Source: Nocardia goodfellowii
Lineage (GTDB): Bacteria > Actinomycetota > Actinomycetes > Mycobacteriales > Mycobacteriaceae
Assembly: GCF_017875645.1 (NCBI RefSeq)
Contig: NZ_JAGGMR010000001.1
Span: 7,130,001-7,194,000 of the forward strand
Length of the DNA: 64,000 nt
Direction: 5' to 3'
Below the pieces are notes generated by a model. It ran no database searches and was not told the origin of the DNA. It was given only the letters and a program-made list of their open reading frames with translations. This document shows, piece by piece, positions 34,412-44,392 of this stretch. A program made the position numbers and the translations under genes. How positions within the stretch are numbered: the first letter of the stretch is position 1; every line of letters begins with the position of its first letter.

Positions 34412-36118
34412 ATGGCATCCCCGGACATGCGCGTCACCCCCGACACTCCGGCCCTCGGCGACCAGTTGCCAGGTCGCTCGACAGACTCAGCCCCCACGGG
34501 CACCGTGCAGCCGCCCCCGGCACCGCGACCCGCGCGGTCCCGGATGCAGGCCTACGCCGACTTCGTCCGCAGTCCCGAAGGCCACGCGGCCCTCATGGGT
34601 TTCGTCGGCGCCATCATGATCACCTTCGGCGGCTTCGGCGCGGGCAGCGTGCGCAAGGTCGACCCGCTGCTGGAATCCTGGCACCTGTCGTGGCTACGTT
34701 TCGGGCACGGGCTGGTGCTGTCGAGCATGTTCGTCTGGATCGGCGTGCTGCTCATGATCACCGCGTGGGTCCGGCTGGGCCGCACCACCATCGGCATGAG
34801 CGAGCGGCCCGGCGCCGAGGTGACCCTGAACGAGTTGCGCGCGATCGTCGGCATCTGGATCTTCCCGCTGCTGTTCGCGGCGCCCATGTTCAGCCGCGAC
34901 GCCTACTCCTACCTGGCCCAGGGCGCGCTGCTGCGGGACGGCTTCGACCCCTACAGCGTCGGGCCGGTCGCCAATCCGGGTGTGCTGCTGGACAACGTGA
35001 GCCCGGTCTGGACCACCACCACCGCGCCCTACGGCCCGATCTTCCTGCTGCTCGCCCGCGGCATCACCGCGATCACCGGTGACAACGTGGTCGCGGGCAC
35101 CATCGGCCTGCGCCTGGTGATGCTGCCCGGTCTGGCGCTGATGATGTGGGCGGTGCCCTATCTGACCAAGCACCTCGGCGGTAAGCCGACGGTCGCGCTG
35201 TGGCTGGCGGTGCTCAATCCGCTGGTGCTGATCCACCTGATCGGCGGCGTGCACAACGAAATGCTCATGGTCGGGCTGATGTGCGCGGGCATCGCGCTGG
35301 TGCTGGAGCGTCATCATGTGGCGGGCATCGTGGTGGTCGCCATCGGTGTCGCGATCAAGGCGACCGCGGGTATCGCGTTGCCCTTCCTGGTGTGGATCTG
35401 GATGCTGCACGAGAAGGAGAAACGCGCCGCCGAGCGCCTGGGTAAGGCGGCCGACGATCCGGACCTAGTGGATCCGGATGCGGCCCGGCCGTCACCCGAC
35501 ATGCCGCATCCGGCGTTCGTCTTCGCCAAGATCGCGGGCTTGGGCCTGCTCGTCTTCGCGGCCGTGTTCGCGGCGGCCTCGCTGATCGCGGGTGTCGGCA
35601 TCGGCTGGCTGCAAGCGCTGCAAGGCTCGAACAAGATCATCAACTGGCTCTCGCTGCCGACCGTCCTCGCGCACATGGTCACCTGGGTGACCCCGCTCGG
35701 CTTCCCGCCGGTGCTCGACGTGACCCGCCTGATGTGCGAGATCCTGATGGTGCTGTTGCTGGTGCTGACCTGGTGGCGGTTCCGGCACAGCGAACGTGAA
35801 GCCGTGCTGGGCATCATGATCGCGTTCGTCGCGATCGTCATCCTCTCCCCGGCCGCGCTGCCCTGGTACTACTCCTGGCCGCTGGCGCTGGCCGCCGGCT
35901 TCGCCCTGTCCACCACGACACTGATGGTGCTGGTCGGCCTGTGTACCTGGCTGATGCTGGTGTTCCAGCCGGACGGCTCGATCGGGCTCTACAACTTCCC
36001 GCACGTGGCGGCCGCCATCTTCGCCGCCGTGGTGGCGGCGATGTCACTGCGCAAGGTCGACCCGCTGCGATTGCGCGCCACCCCGCCGCCGGTGGAAGCC
36101 CCCGCCGCACGGGCATGA
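34412..36118 (+). CDS. mptA: Alpha-(1->6)-mannopyranosyltransferase A
   Basis: 568-residue polytopic membrane glycosyltransferase of the GT-C fold that uses polyprenyl-phosphate mannose to extend the alpha-1,6-mannan backbone of lipomannan/lipoarabinomannan. About 12-14 hydrophobic helices are visible. The first extracytoplasmic loop has MFSRDAYSYLAQGALL, the Asp-containing catalytic loop of MptA/MptB. Synteny with Mtb Rv2174 (idsA2, mptA, Rv2175c, pknL) supports MptA over MptB. Its stop overlaps the crtB start by 4 bases, so cell-envelope and pigment genes share a transcript. Confidence 0.9.
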   Translation: MASPDMRVTPDTPALGDQLPGRSTDSAPTGTVQPPPAPRPARSRMQAYADFVRSPEGHAALMGFVGAIMITFGGFGAGSVRKVDPLLESWHLSWLRFGHGLVLSSMFVWIGVLLMITAWVRLGRTTIGMSERPGAEVTLNELRAIVGIWIFPLLFAAPMFSRDAYSYLAQGALLRDGFDPYSVGPVANPGVLLDNVSPVWTTTTAPYGPIFLLLARGITAITGDNVVAGTIGLRLVMLPGLALMMWAVPYLTKHLGGKPTVALWLAVLNPLVLIHLIGGVHNEMLMVGLMCAGIALVLERHHVAGIVVVAIGVAIKATAGIALPFLVWIWMLHEKEKRAAERLGKAADDPDLVDPDAARPSPDMPHPAFVFAKIAGLGLLVFAAVFAAASLIAGVGIGWLQALQGSNKIINWLSLPTVLAHMVTWVTPLGFPPVLDVTRLMCEILMVLLLVLTWWRFRHSEREAVLGIMIAFVAIVILSPAALPWYYSWPLALAAGFALSTTTLMVLVGLCTWLMLVFQPDGSIGLYNFPHVAAAIFAAVVAAMSLRKVDPLRLRATPPPVEAPAARA

Positions 36119-37014
36119 GGTCCGCGTCGCTGGAGTCCGCTTATCGGGAATGCGGGCGGATCGCCGCAGCGCACGGGCGCACCTACTTCCTGGCCACCAG
36201 ATTGCTGGCCGCCTCGCGACGACCCGCCGTACACGCGCTGTACGCGTTCGCCCGGATGGTGGACGACATCGTCGACCACGCGCAGCGGCCCCCGACCGAA
36301 CCCGCGGGCGCGGTCGACCTGATCGAAAAGCGGCTGCGCACCGCCCTGGAACAGGGACCTGAGACTGTCGCCGACGCCCCCGTGCTGCTCGCCCTGACCG
36401 ACACCATCACACGGTACGACATTGCGCCCCAGCACTTCTGGACGTTCCTGGACTCCATGCGCATGGACATCCCCGGCTCCGCGCACTACCGCGACCGCTA
36501 CGCCACCATGGCCGAACTCCGCGAATACATGCGCGGTTCCGCGGCGGCCATCGGCCTGCAACTACTACCGGTCCTCGGTACGGTCGTCCCCCGCGCCGAG
36601 GCCGAACCGGCCGCCGCGGCCCTCGGCGAAGCCTTCCAGCTCACCAATTTCCTGCGCGATGTCGGCGAAGACCTGGACCGCGGCCGAATCTACCTACCGC
36701 TCGACGAGCTCACCGCCTTCGGCGTAGACCAAGACCTGCTACTGCACTGCCGGCACACCGGCCACACCGACCAGCGACTCCGCCGCGCCCTAGCGCACCT
36801 GATCGCCGTCAACCGCGACCTCTACCGCCGCGCCGACCCCGGCATAGACCTGCTCGACCCGCGCGTCCGCCCCGCCATCCGCACCGCCAGCACCCTCTAC
36901 GCCGCCATCCTCACCGAAATCGAGCACCACGACTACACCGTCTTCAACACCCGCGCCGTAGTCCGCCGCCACCACCGCCTCCGCGTAGCCGCAAACCACT
37001 TCATCCTGCGCTGA
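36115..37014 (+). CDS. crtB: Phytoene synthase
   Basis: 299-residue squalene/phytoene synthase that condenses two GGPP to phytoene. The two Asp-rich metal sites are FARMVDDIVDHAQ (DDIVD) and FLRDVGEDLDRGRIYLP (DVGED); SMRMDI and REYMRGSAAAIGLQL complete the signature. ATG 36115 overlaps the mptA stop (ATGA). The last 150 codons lean towards C-ending, Arg/His-rich codons but remain in family. A hairpin 30 bases downstream and a long inverted repeat follow before the convergent Rv2175c-like gene. Confidence 0.93.
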   Translation: MRSASLESAYRECGRIAAAHGRTYFLATRLLAASRRPAVHALYAFARMVDDIVDHAQRPPTEPAGAVDLIEKRLRTALEQGPETVADAPVLLALTDTITRYDIAPQHFWTFLDSMRMDIPGSAHYRDRYATMAELREYMRGSAAAIGLQLLPVLGTVVPRAEAEPAAAALGEAFQLTNFLRDVGEDLDRGRIYLPLDELTAFGVDQDLLLHCRHTGHTDQRLRRALAHLIAVNRDLYRRADPGIDLLDPRVRPAIRTASTLYAAILTEIEHHDYTVFNTRAVVRRHHRLRVAANHFILR

Positions 37015-37043
37015 CGCAAACGCCGTCGCCCACACCCCCGATG

Positions 37044-37074
37044 CCTCCGTCAAAGAAATGAACCCCAACGGAGG
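37044..37074. terminator. Hairpin after crtB
   Basis: CCTCCGT (37044-37050) pairs with ACGGAGG (37068-37074) around a 17-base A-rich loop. It is a modest terminator candidate 30 bases after the crtB stop. Confidence 0.45.
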
Positions 37075-37093
37075 GAGCCTTACGACCGACCCG

Positions 37094-37184
37094 TTCGCGG
37101 CCGTCTCGCGTCCGAGCGGTCGAAGCGCATGCGCCGCAGGCGCGAGTCTCGACCGCTCGGACGCGAGACATCAGTGGCCGCGAA
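37094..37184. repeat. Long inverted repeat between crtB and the Rv2175c-like gene
   Basis: A perfect 21-base arm (37103-37123, GTCTCGCGTCCGAGCGGTCG plus A) is complementary to 37149-37169. An outer 9-base pair (TTCGCGGCC at 37094-37102 with GGCCGCGAA at 37176-37184) extends it across a 6-base bulge, for 30 paired bases around a 25-base centre that itself contains the palindrome GCGCATGCGC. It is longer than the other terminators here. It could terminate both convergent genes or be a miniature mobile or REP-like element. Confidence 0.8.
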
Positions 37185-37206
37185 CCCGCGGCGCCCGCGC
37201 CGCCAA

Positions 37207-37575
37207 CTAGAACGGATCGGCGGCCGCGCGGCGGATCACTTCACGGGCCAGCGGGCCGTGCAGGGCCTCGATCGGCTTGCCGGGCAGGCTGTCGTCGTCG
37301 GTGAAGATCCACTCCAGGATCTCCTCGTCGGTGTATTTCGCGTCCTTCATCACGGTGATCAACCCGGGCAGATGCTTGGTGACGCCGCCGGCCGGGTCGA
37401 AGAAGATCTCGGGGACGCCTGCGACACCGTCGCGGCGCAGCGCGAGCAGTTGGTGGTCGCGCAGCATCTGATGTACTCGGGTCACCGAGATCCCGAGCTT
37501 GTCGGCCACTTCTGGCAGTGGCAGCAAGGTCACCGACTCCGGAAGAACATCATCACTGCAGGGAAATGCACTCAC
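37207..37575 (-). CDS. Winged-helix DNA-binding protein, Rv2175c-like (PknL partner)
   Basis: 122-residue protein similar to Mtb Rv2175c, a DNA-binding winged helix protein that is phosphorylated by PknL. The helix-turn-helix lies at about 22-45 (LPLPEVADKLGISVTRVHQML), followed by a wing with LLALRRDGVAGVPEIFF and a C-terminal domain (SLPGKPIEALHGPLAREVIRR). It is divergent from pknL across 149 bases, the same pairing as in Mtb, so a kinase-substrate relation is likely to be conserved. Its DNA target is unknown. Confidence 0.9.
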   Translation of the reverse strand: MSAFPCSDDVLPESVTLLPLPEVADKLGISVTRVHQMLRDHQLLALRRDGVAGVPEIFFDPAGGVTKHLPGLITVMKDAKYTDEEILEWIFTDDDSLPGKPIEALHGPLAREVIRRAAADPF

Positions 37576-37724
37576 CCCGATAACGGTAGACGGTGTCCCC
37601 GCGCAGGTCGCGAGACACCCGGGTGTTCCCGAAAAACCGTCGCGGCCGCCCGGGATACCGGCTCGGGCACAGTTACCATCGTGGGGGCCGCACGGAGCGG
37701 ACGACTTGTTTTGGAGGACATCAC

Positions 37725-39716
37725 GTGATCGGGCAGATCCTGGAGGGGCGCTACCGGATTGACGCGCCGATCGCGCGAGGCGGGATGTCGATGGTCTTCC
37801 GCGGGGTCGATACCCGGCTGGACCGCCCGGTCGCGATCAAGGTGATGGATCCCAAGTTCGCCGGTGACCCGCAGTTCCTGTCGCGTTTCGAATTCGAGGC
37901 GCGCGCGGTGGCCAAACTCAAGCATCCGTCGCTGGTCGGCGTGTACGACCAGGGCGTGGACGGCGACTATCCGTTTCTGATCATGGAGCTGGTGGAGGGC
38001 GGCACGCTGCGGGAGCTGCTGCGCGAGCGGGGCCCGATGCCGCCGCACGCGGTGCGCGCGGTCGCCCAGCCCGTCCTCGAAGCGATCGGTGTCGCGCACG
38101 CGGCGGGGCTGGTGCATCGCGATATCAAACCCGAGAACGTGCTGATCTCCGACAACGGTGACGTGAAGATCGCCGACTTCGGCCTGGTCCGGGCGGTGGC
38201 GGCGGCCAACACCACCTCGGCGAGCGTGATCCTGGGTACCGCGGCGTATCTGTCGCCGGAGCAGGTGACGTCCGGGTCGGCCGATTCGCGCAGTGACGTC
38301 TACTCGTTCGGCGTGCTGATCTTCGAGCTGCTGACGGGGAAGGTGCCGTTCACCGGGGATACCTCGATCTCGGTGGCGTACCAGCGCATCGAGAACGATG
38401 TGCCGAGCCCGAGTGAGTTCATCGCGGGCGTACCGCCGGAGTTCGACGATCTCGTCGCTCGCGCCACCGCCCGGGATCCCCTGCATCGGTACGCCGACGC
38501 GACCGAAATGGCGGCCGCGCTGCGGACCATCGCCCAGGATCTGCAGTTGCCGCCGTACCGGGTGCCCGCGCCGCAGGAGTCGGCCGAACACCTCAGCGCG
38601 GGCTTCACCTCGGTCGCCGATCTGAGCAGTCGCGACGCGACGCCGCAGCCGCAGTACATACCCGAACCCCAGCACACCAAGGTGGTCACCGCGGCGCGTC
38701 CGCGAGTGCCCGACTACGGGCCGGACGGCTACGACGACGGCTACGGCTACGCCCCGGACCACGGATACGGCGCCACCGAGGTGCACGAGTATGTGCCGCC
38801 GCACCGTCCGGCCGCGGCCCAGCCCTACACCGATCCGGTGAAATCGCGGCGCACCGCGCTGGTGTGGGCCGCGATCGTGGTGGCCTTGACCCTGCTGGTC
38901 GGCATCGGCGGCTGGTGGCTCGGCGTCGGGCGCTATTCGCCGGTCCCGCCCGTCGCCGGAATGACCGCCGAGCAGGCGACGGCGGCGTTGCGGGACGCCG
39001 GATTCGACAGCGAGACAAGGCAGAAGGCCTCCGACACCATCCCGCTCGGCGGCGTGGTCGGCACCGACCCGTCCGCCGGGTCCAAGGTGACCAAGGGCTC
39101 CACCGTCGCGGTGCTGATCTCCAGTGGCAAACCACGCGTGCCCGACGTGCAGCCCGGCGCCGACGTCAAGAAGGTCAATCAGCTGATCCGCGACGCCGGA
39201 CTCCAGCCCATCGACGCCGGTGAGGTCGGAAGTCAGCTGCCCAAGGGCAGTCTGGCGCGCGTCGAGCCCGGCGTCGGCACGGTGCTGCCGATGGGCGCGC
39301 AGGTGAAGGTGTACCGGAGCAACGGCGCGCCGCCGGTGAAACTGCCCGACGTCCGCGGCAAGACCGTCGAAGAGGCGACGACAGCGCTGACCAAGGCCGG
39401 TATCAAGGTGAAAGGTCAGCGCACCGAGTTCGACAAGAGCATCGAGGCCGGCCAGGTGGTCAGCACCGATCCCGAGGCCGGAACCACGGTGAACTCCGGT
39501 GATTCGGTGACGCTGATCGTGTCCGACGCGGTGAAGATCCCGCTGGTGATCGGCTCCAGCGTCGGTGACGCGCGGCAGAAGCTGGTGGCGCTCGGATTCA
39601 AGGTGCAGGTGCAGTCACTGACCAATTCCGATACCTCCGTGGTGATCGGTCAGAGTCCCGGCGCGGGTGGCCGAGCCGAACCGGGCAGCACGATCACGCT
39701 GACCGCACTCCCCTGA
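37725..39716 (+). CDS. pknL: Serine/threonine protein kinase PknL with PASTA domains
   Basis: 663-residue receptor-type Hanks kinase. Kinase domain (about 10-270): Gly-rich loop IARGGMSMVF, catalytic Lys39 in VAIKV, HRDIKPEN with Asp133, DFG at 151-153, then a juxtamembrane linker rich in Pro/Tyr/Asp. One membrane helix is at about 377-400, and four PASTA repeats fill the extracytoplasmic part (about 405-663). PASTA domains bind muropeptides or lipid II. As I recall, Mtb PknL is shorter and lacks PASTA domains, whereas corynebacterial PknL has them. GTG 37725 is chosen for the GGAGG 7 bases upstream. Confidence 0.93.
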   Translation: MIGQILEGRYRIDAPIARGGMSMVFRGVDTRLDRPVAIKVMDPKFAGDPQFLSRFEFEARAVAKLKHPSLVGVYDQGVDGDYPFLIMELVEGGTLRELLRERGPMPPHAVRAVAQPVLEAIGVAHAAGLVHRDIKPENVLISDNGDVKIADFGLVRAVAAANTTSASVILGTAAYLSPEQVTSGSADSRSDVYSFGVLIFELLTGKVPFTGDTSISVAYQRIENDVPSPSEFIAGVPPEFDDLVARATARDPLHRYADATEMAAALRTIAQDLQLPPYRVPAPQESAEHLSAGFTSVADLSSRDATPQPQYIPEPQHTKVVTAARPRVPDYGPDGYDDGYGYAPDHGYGATEVHEYVPPHRPAAAQPYTDPVKSRRTALVWAAIVVALTLLVGIGGWWLGVGRYSPVPPVAGMTAEQATAALRDAGFDSETRQKASDTIPLGGVVGTDPSAGSKVTKGSTVAVLISSGKPRVPDVQPGADVKKVNQLIRDAGLQPIDAGEVGSQLPKGSLARVEPGVGTVLPMGAQVKVYRSNGAPPVKLPDVRGKTVEEATTALTKAGIKVKGQRTEFDKSIEAGQVVSTDPEAGTTVNSGDSVTLIVSDAVKIPLVIGSSVGDARQKLVALGFKVQVQSLTNSDTSVVIGQSPGAGGRAEPGSTITLTALP

Positions 39717-40302
39717 ATCGACGCGCTACCTCGCTGATCGCCTTGCGCACCGCGGGCTCGAGTGGTTGCTCCGCCGCGATCGCGGCGCGCATCGCCGCCA
39801 TGCCCGCACCGGTGAAGGCGCCTACCAGGATCGCGGCGTGCAGTTCGTCTAATTCATCGGGAAAGATCCTGCGCAACTGCCCCGCCATCCGGTGCTGGAC
39901 GTCGAACAGCCGCCCCAGCGAAGTGGCGTGCAGCGCGGGCACGGTGACGACCAAACGGGCGCGCTGCTGTTCGAGTCCGTCCGGATCGCGCTGCTGCTCG
40001 GCGGCGAGCATGCTTTCGAAGGCGCGCGCCACGGCGTCGGCGGGCGTGTCCTCCGGTCGGCGCCGAGCCAGCTCGGCCATACCCGCTTCGGCGATATGGG
40101 ATCGATCGCCGAAGACCAGATCCTCTTTCGTGCCGAAGTAGTTGAAGAAGGTGCCGGGCGAGACCTCGGCGGCGCGGGCGATCTCGGTGATCGTGGTGGC
40201 GTCGTATCCCTTCTCTTCGAACAGTTCGTACGCGGCCAGCAGCAAGCTGCGGCGCGTGCGTTCCTTCTTGACTTCCCGTAATCCGGTCTCTGCACTGCGC
40301 AC
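39694..40302 (-). CDS. TetR family transcriptional regulator
   Basis: 202-residue regulator. The N-terminal helix-turn-helix is at about 14-60: TRRSLLLAAYELFEEKGYDATTITEIARAAEVSPGTFFNYFGTKEDLVF (key TITEIARAAEVSPGTFFNYFG). The C-terminal ligand-binding domain is unremarkable. The last 23 bases overlap the 3' end of pknL on the other strand. It is divergent from asnB over a 70-base AT-rich intergenic region with an inverted repeat, so it most likely controls itself and asnB. The effector is unknown. Confidence 0.88.
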   Translation of the reverse strand: MRSAETGLREVKKERTRRSLLLAAYELFEEKGYDATTITEIARAAEVSPGTFFNYFGTKEDLVFGDRSHIAEAGMAELARRRPEDTPADAVARAFESMLAAEQQRDPDGLEQQRARLVVTVPALHATSLGRLFDVQHRMAGQLRRIFPDELDELHAAILVGAFTGAGMAAMRAAIAAEQPLEPAVRKAISEVARRFRGVRSA

Positions 40303-40323
40303 TGACCCAGACTACTACATCGA

Positions 40324-40354
40324 CTACAAATCTATAGTTGCTTTATTTTTGTAG
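40324..40354. promoter_or_regulatory. Inverted repeat in the tetR-asnB intergenic region
   Basis: CTACAAA (40324-40330) and TTTGTAG (40348-40354) form a dyad over an AT-rich centre in the 70-base gap between the divergent TetR gene and asnB. The whole gap is unusually AT-rich for this genome and probably contains both promoters. It is the natural site for autoregulation by the TetR protein. Confidence 0.5.
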
Positions 40355-40372
40355 CCGCTTCATTATTTGGAT

Positions 40373-42211
40373 ATGTGCGGAATCACTGGATGGGTGTCAT
40401 ACGAGCAAGATCTGACCGGATCGCGCGCGGTCCTCGCGGCGATGACCGCGACAATGGGTGCGCGAGGTCCCGACGCCGGCGGACTGTGGGTCGAAGGCCC
40501 TGCCGCCCTGGGTCACCGGCGCCTCGCGATCATCGATATCGCAGGCGGAACGCAGCCGATGACCGTCGACACCCCCGACGGTCCGATAGTGCTGGTGTAT
40601 TCGGGCGAGGCCTACAACTTCACCGAACTGCGCGCGGAACTGCGAAACCGTGGCCACCACTTTCGCGGCCGCTCGGACACCGAGGCCGTGCTGCGCGGCT
40701 ATCTGGAGTGGGGTGACGCCGTCGCCGAACGGCTGATCGGCATGTTCGCCCTGGCGATCTGGGACGCGCGAACGCAGCGGCTGGTGCTGATCCGGGACCA
40801 GCTCGGCATCAAACCGCTCGTTCTCCTACCAACCCGCGACGGCGTGCTGTTCGGTTCGGAACCGAAGGCGATCCTGGCGAATCCACTGGCTCGCGCCGCG
40901 GTCGGGCTGGACGGCCTGCGCGAGCTGTTCACCCTGATCACCGACCCGGCCACCGCCGTATGGCACGGCATGCGGCAGGTCGAGCCGGGCACCATCGTCA
41001 CCGTGGACCGGGACGGCCTGCGCGAGACCCGCTACTGGACACTGCGCACCGCCGAACACACCGACGACCTCGGCGCGACGATCGCGACGGTCCGCGAGCT
41101 GCTCCATGACAGCGTCCAGCGGCAACTCGTCGCCGACGTGCCGCTGTGCACTTTGCTCTCCGGCGGCTTGGACTCCTCGGCGATCACCGCGCTGGCGGCC
41201 CGGCAATTGCGCCGGAGCGGGGAATCGGTGCGCAGCTTCACGGTCGAATTCGCCGGGCAGCGCGAAGATTTCGTAGCCGACGAATGGCGCAGCACCCTCG
41301 ACGCACCGTTCGCGGACGAGGTCGGCCGGCATGTCGGCGCACACCATCACACCCTGGTGATCGACCCCGCCGAACTGGCCGCGCCCGAGGTTCGCGCGGC
41401 GGTGGTCGCGGCGCGGGACCTGCCGCTGGGCCTCGGCGATTCGGACGCGTCGCTGTATCTGCTGTCGCGTGCCGTGCGCGAACGGTCGACGGTCGCGCTG
41501 TCCGGGGAATCCGCGGACGAGGTCTTCGCGGGTTACCGCTGGTTCCATGATTCCGCGTTGCGCGACGCCGACACCTTCCCCTGGATGGCCGCGATGCCCC
41601 GAGACCTCACCCGGCGCACCACGCTGCTGCGACCGGACTTGGTGCGCGCTTTGGCGCTGGACGACTATGTGCGCGACCAGTATCGGACCGCGCTGGCGCG
41701 GGTCGAGCCGCTGCCCGGCGAGGCGCCGCTGGACGCGCGGATGCGCCAGATCTCGCATCTGCACATCACCCGGTTCTTGCGGGCGATGCTCGACCGGAAG
41801 GACCGGATGAGCATGGCGGTCGGCCTGGAGGTACGCGTACCGCTCTGCGACCACCGCCTCGTCGAATACCTGTACAACGTCCCCTGGGCATTGAAGTCGC
41901 ATGACGGCCGGGAGAAGAGCCTGCTGCGTTCGGCCACGGCCGAGTTGCTGCCGCGGTCGGTGATCGAACGGGTGAAATCGCACTATCCGATCACCCAGGA
42001 CGCGGCGTATGTGCGCGCGCTGCAGCAGCAGGCGGCGCAGGTGCTCGCCGAGGACCACCGGGTGCTGGAAATCATGGACGCGGCCGCGGTCCGCAAGCTC
42101 GTCGGCCGTGACGTCGGCGGTGTCGGGTTGCCCGACCGGATCGGGCTGGAACAGTTCCTCGATTTGGCGGTGTGGCTCGACCGGTATCAGCCACAGCTGC
42201 TACTGACCTGA
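40373..42211 (+). CDS. asnB: Asparagine synthase (glutamine-hydrolysing)
   Basis: 612-residue two-domain enzyme. ATG 40373 is chosen so that Cys2, the amidotransferase nucleophile, directly follows the initiator (MCGITGW). The N-terminal GATase II domain has RGPDAGG, HRRLAIID, YNFTELR and the SDTEAVLRGY segment. The synthetase domain has the ATP pyrophosphatase loop LLSGGLDSSAI at about 259-269 and SGESADEVFAGY. It may make asparagine or amidate another carboxylate such as a cell-wall component. It ends in a very strong hairpin and is divergent from the TetR gene. Confidence 0.93.
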   Translation: MCGITGWVSYEQDLTGSRAVLAAMTATMGARGPDAGGLWVEGPAALGHRRLAIIDIAGGTQPMTVDTPDGPIVLVYSGEAYNFTELRAELRNRGHHFRGRSDTEAVLRGYLEWGDAVAERLIGMFALAIWDARTQRLVLIRDQLGIKPLVLLPTRDGVLFGSEPKAILANPLARAAVGLDGLRELFTLITDPATAVWHGMRQVEPGTIVTVDRDGLRETRYWTLRTAEHTDDLGATIATVRELLHDSVQRQLVADVPLCTLLSGGLDSSAITALAARQLRRSGESVRSFTVEFAGQREDFVADEWRSTLDAPFADEVGRHVGAHHHTLVIDPAELAAPEVRAAVVAARDLPLGLGDSDASLYLLSRAVRERSTVALSGESADEVFAGYRWFHDSALRDADTFPWMAAMPRDLTRRTTLLRPDLVRALALDDYVRDQYRTALARVEPLPGEAPLDARMRQISHLHITRFLRAMLDRKDRMSMAVGLEVRVPLCDHRLVEYLYNVPWALKSHDGREKSLLRSATAELLPRSVIERVKSHYPITQDAAYVRALQQQAAQVLAEDHRVLEIMDAAAVRKLVGRDVGGVGLPDRIGLEQFLDLAVWLDRYQPQLLLT

Positions 42212-42220
42212 GCCCGCACG

Positions 42221-42260
42221 CGAAGCGGGGCACCGGGTCGAAACCCGGTGCCCCGCTTCG
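42221..42260. terminator. Bidirectional terminator between asnB and aroG
   Basis: Perfect 18-base arms: CGAAGCGGGGCACCGGGT (42221-42238) and its complement (42243-42260), with a 4-base loop. It lies between two convergent stops, 10 and 13 bases from them. Confidence 0.9.
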
Positions 42261-42272
42261 TGAAACCCGTTG

Positions 42273-44333
<2,061 letters not shown>

Positions 44334-44344
44334 CCACTCCAAAG

Positions 44345-44379
44345 CGAAGGCCCCGAGTCGATTCGACTCGGGGCCTTCG
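44345..44379. terminator. Bidirectional terminator between the exoribonuclease gene and qcrB
   Basis: Perfect 17-base arms CGAAGGCCCCGAGTCGA and complement, separated by one base (effective loop about 5). It sits between convergent stops at 44333 and 44393 and coincides with the apparent synteny breakpoint relative to Mtb. Confidence 0.92.
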
Positions 44380-44392
44380 TGCTACCGGTCTA

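Noticed and set aside
40373-42211. Start of asnB at TTG 40367
   Set aside because: The amidotransferase nucleophile must be the residue after the initiator Met; only ATG 40373 gives Cys2.
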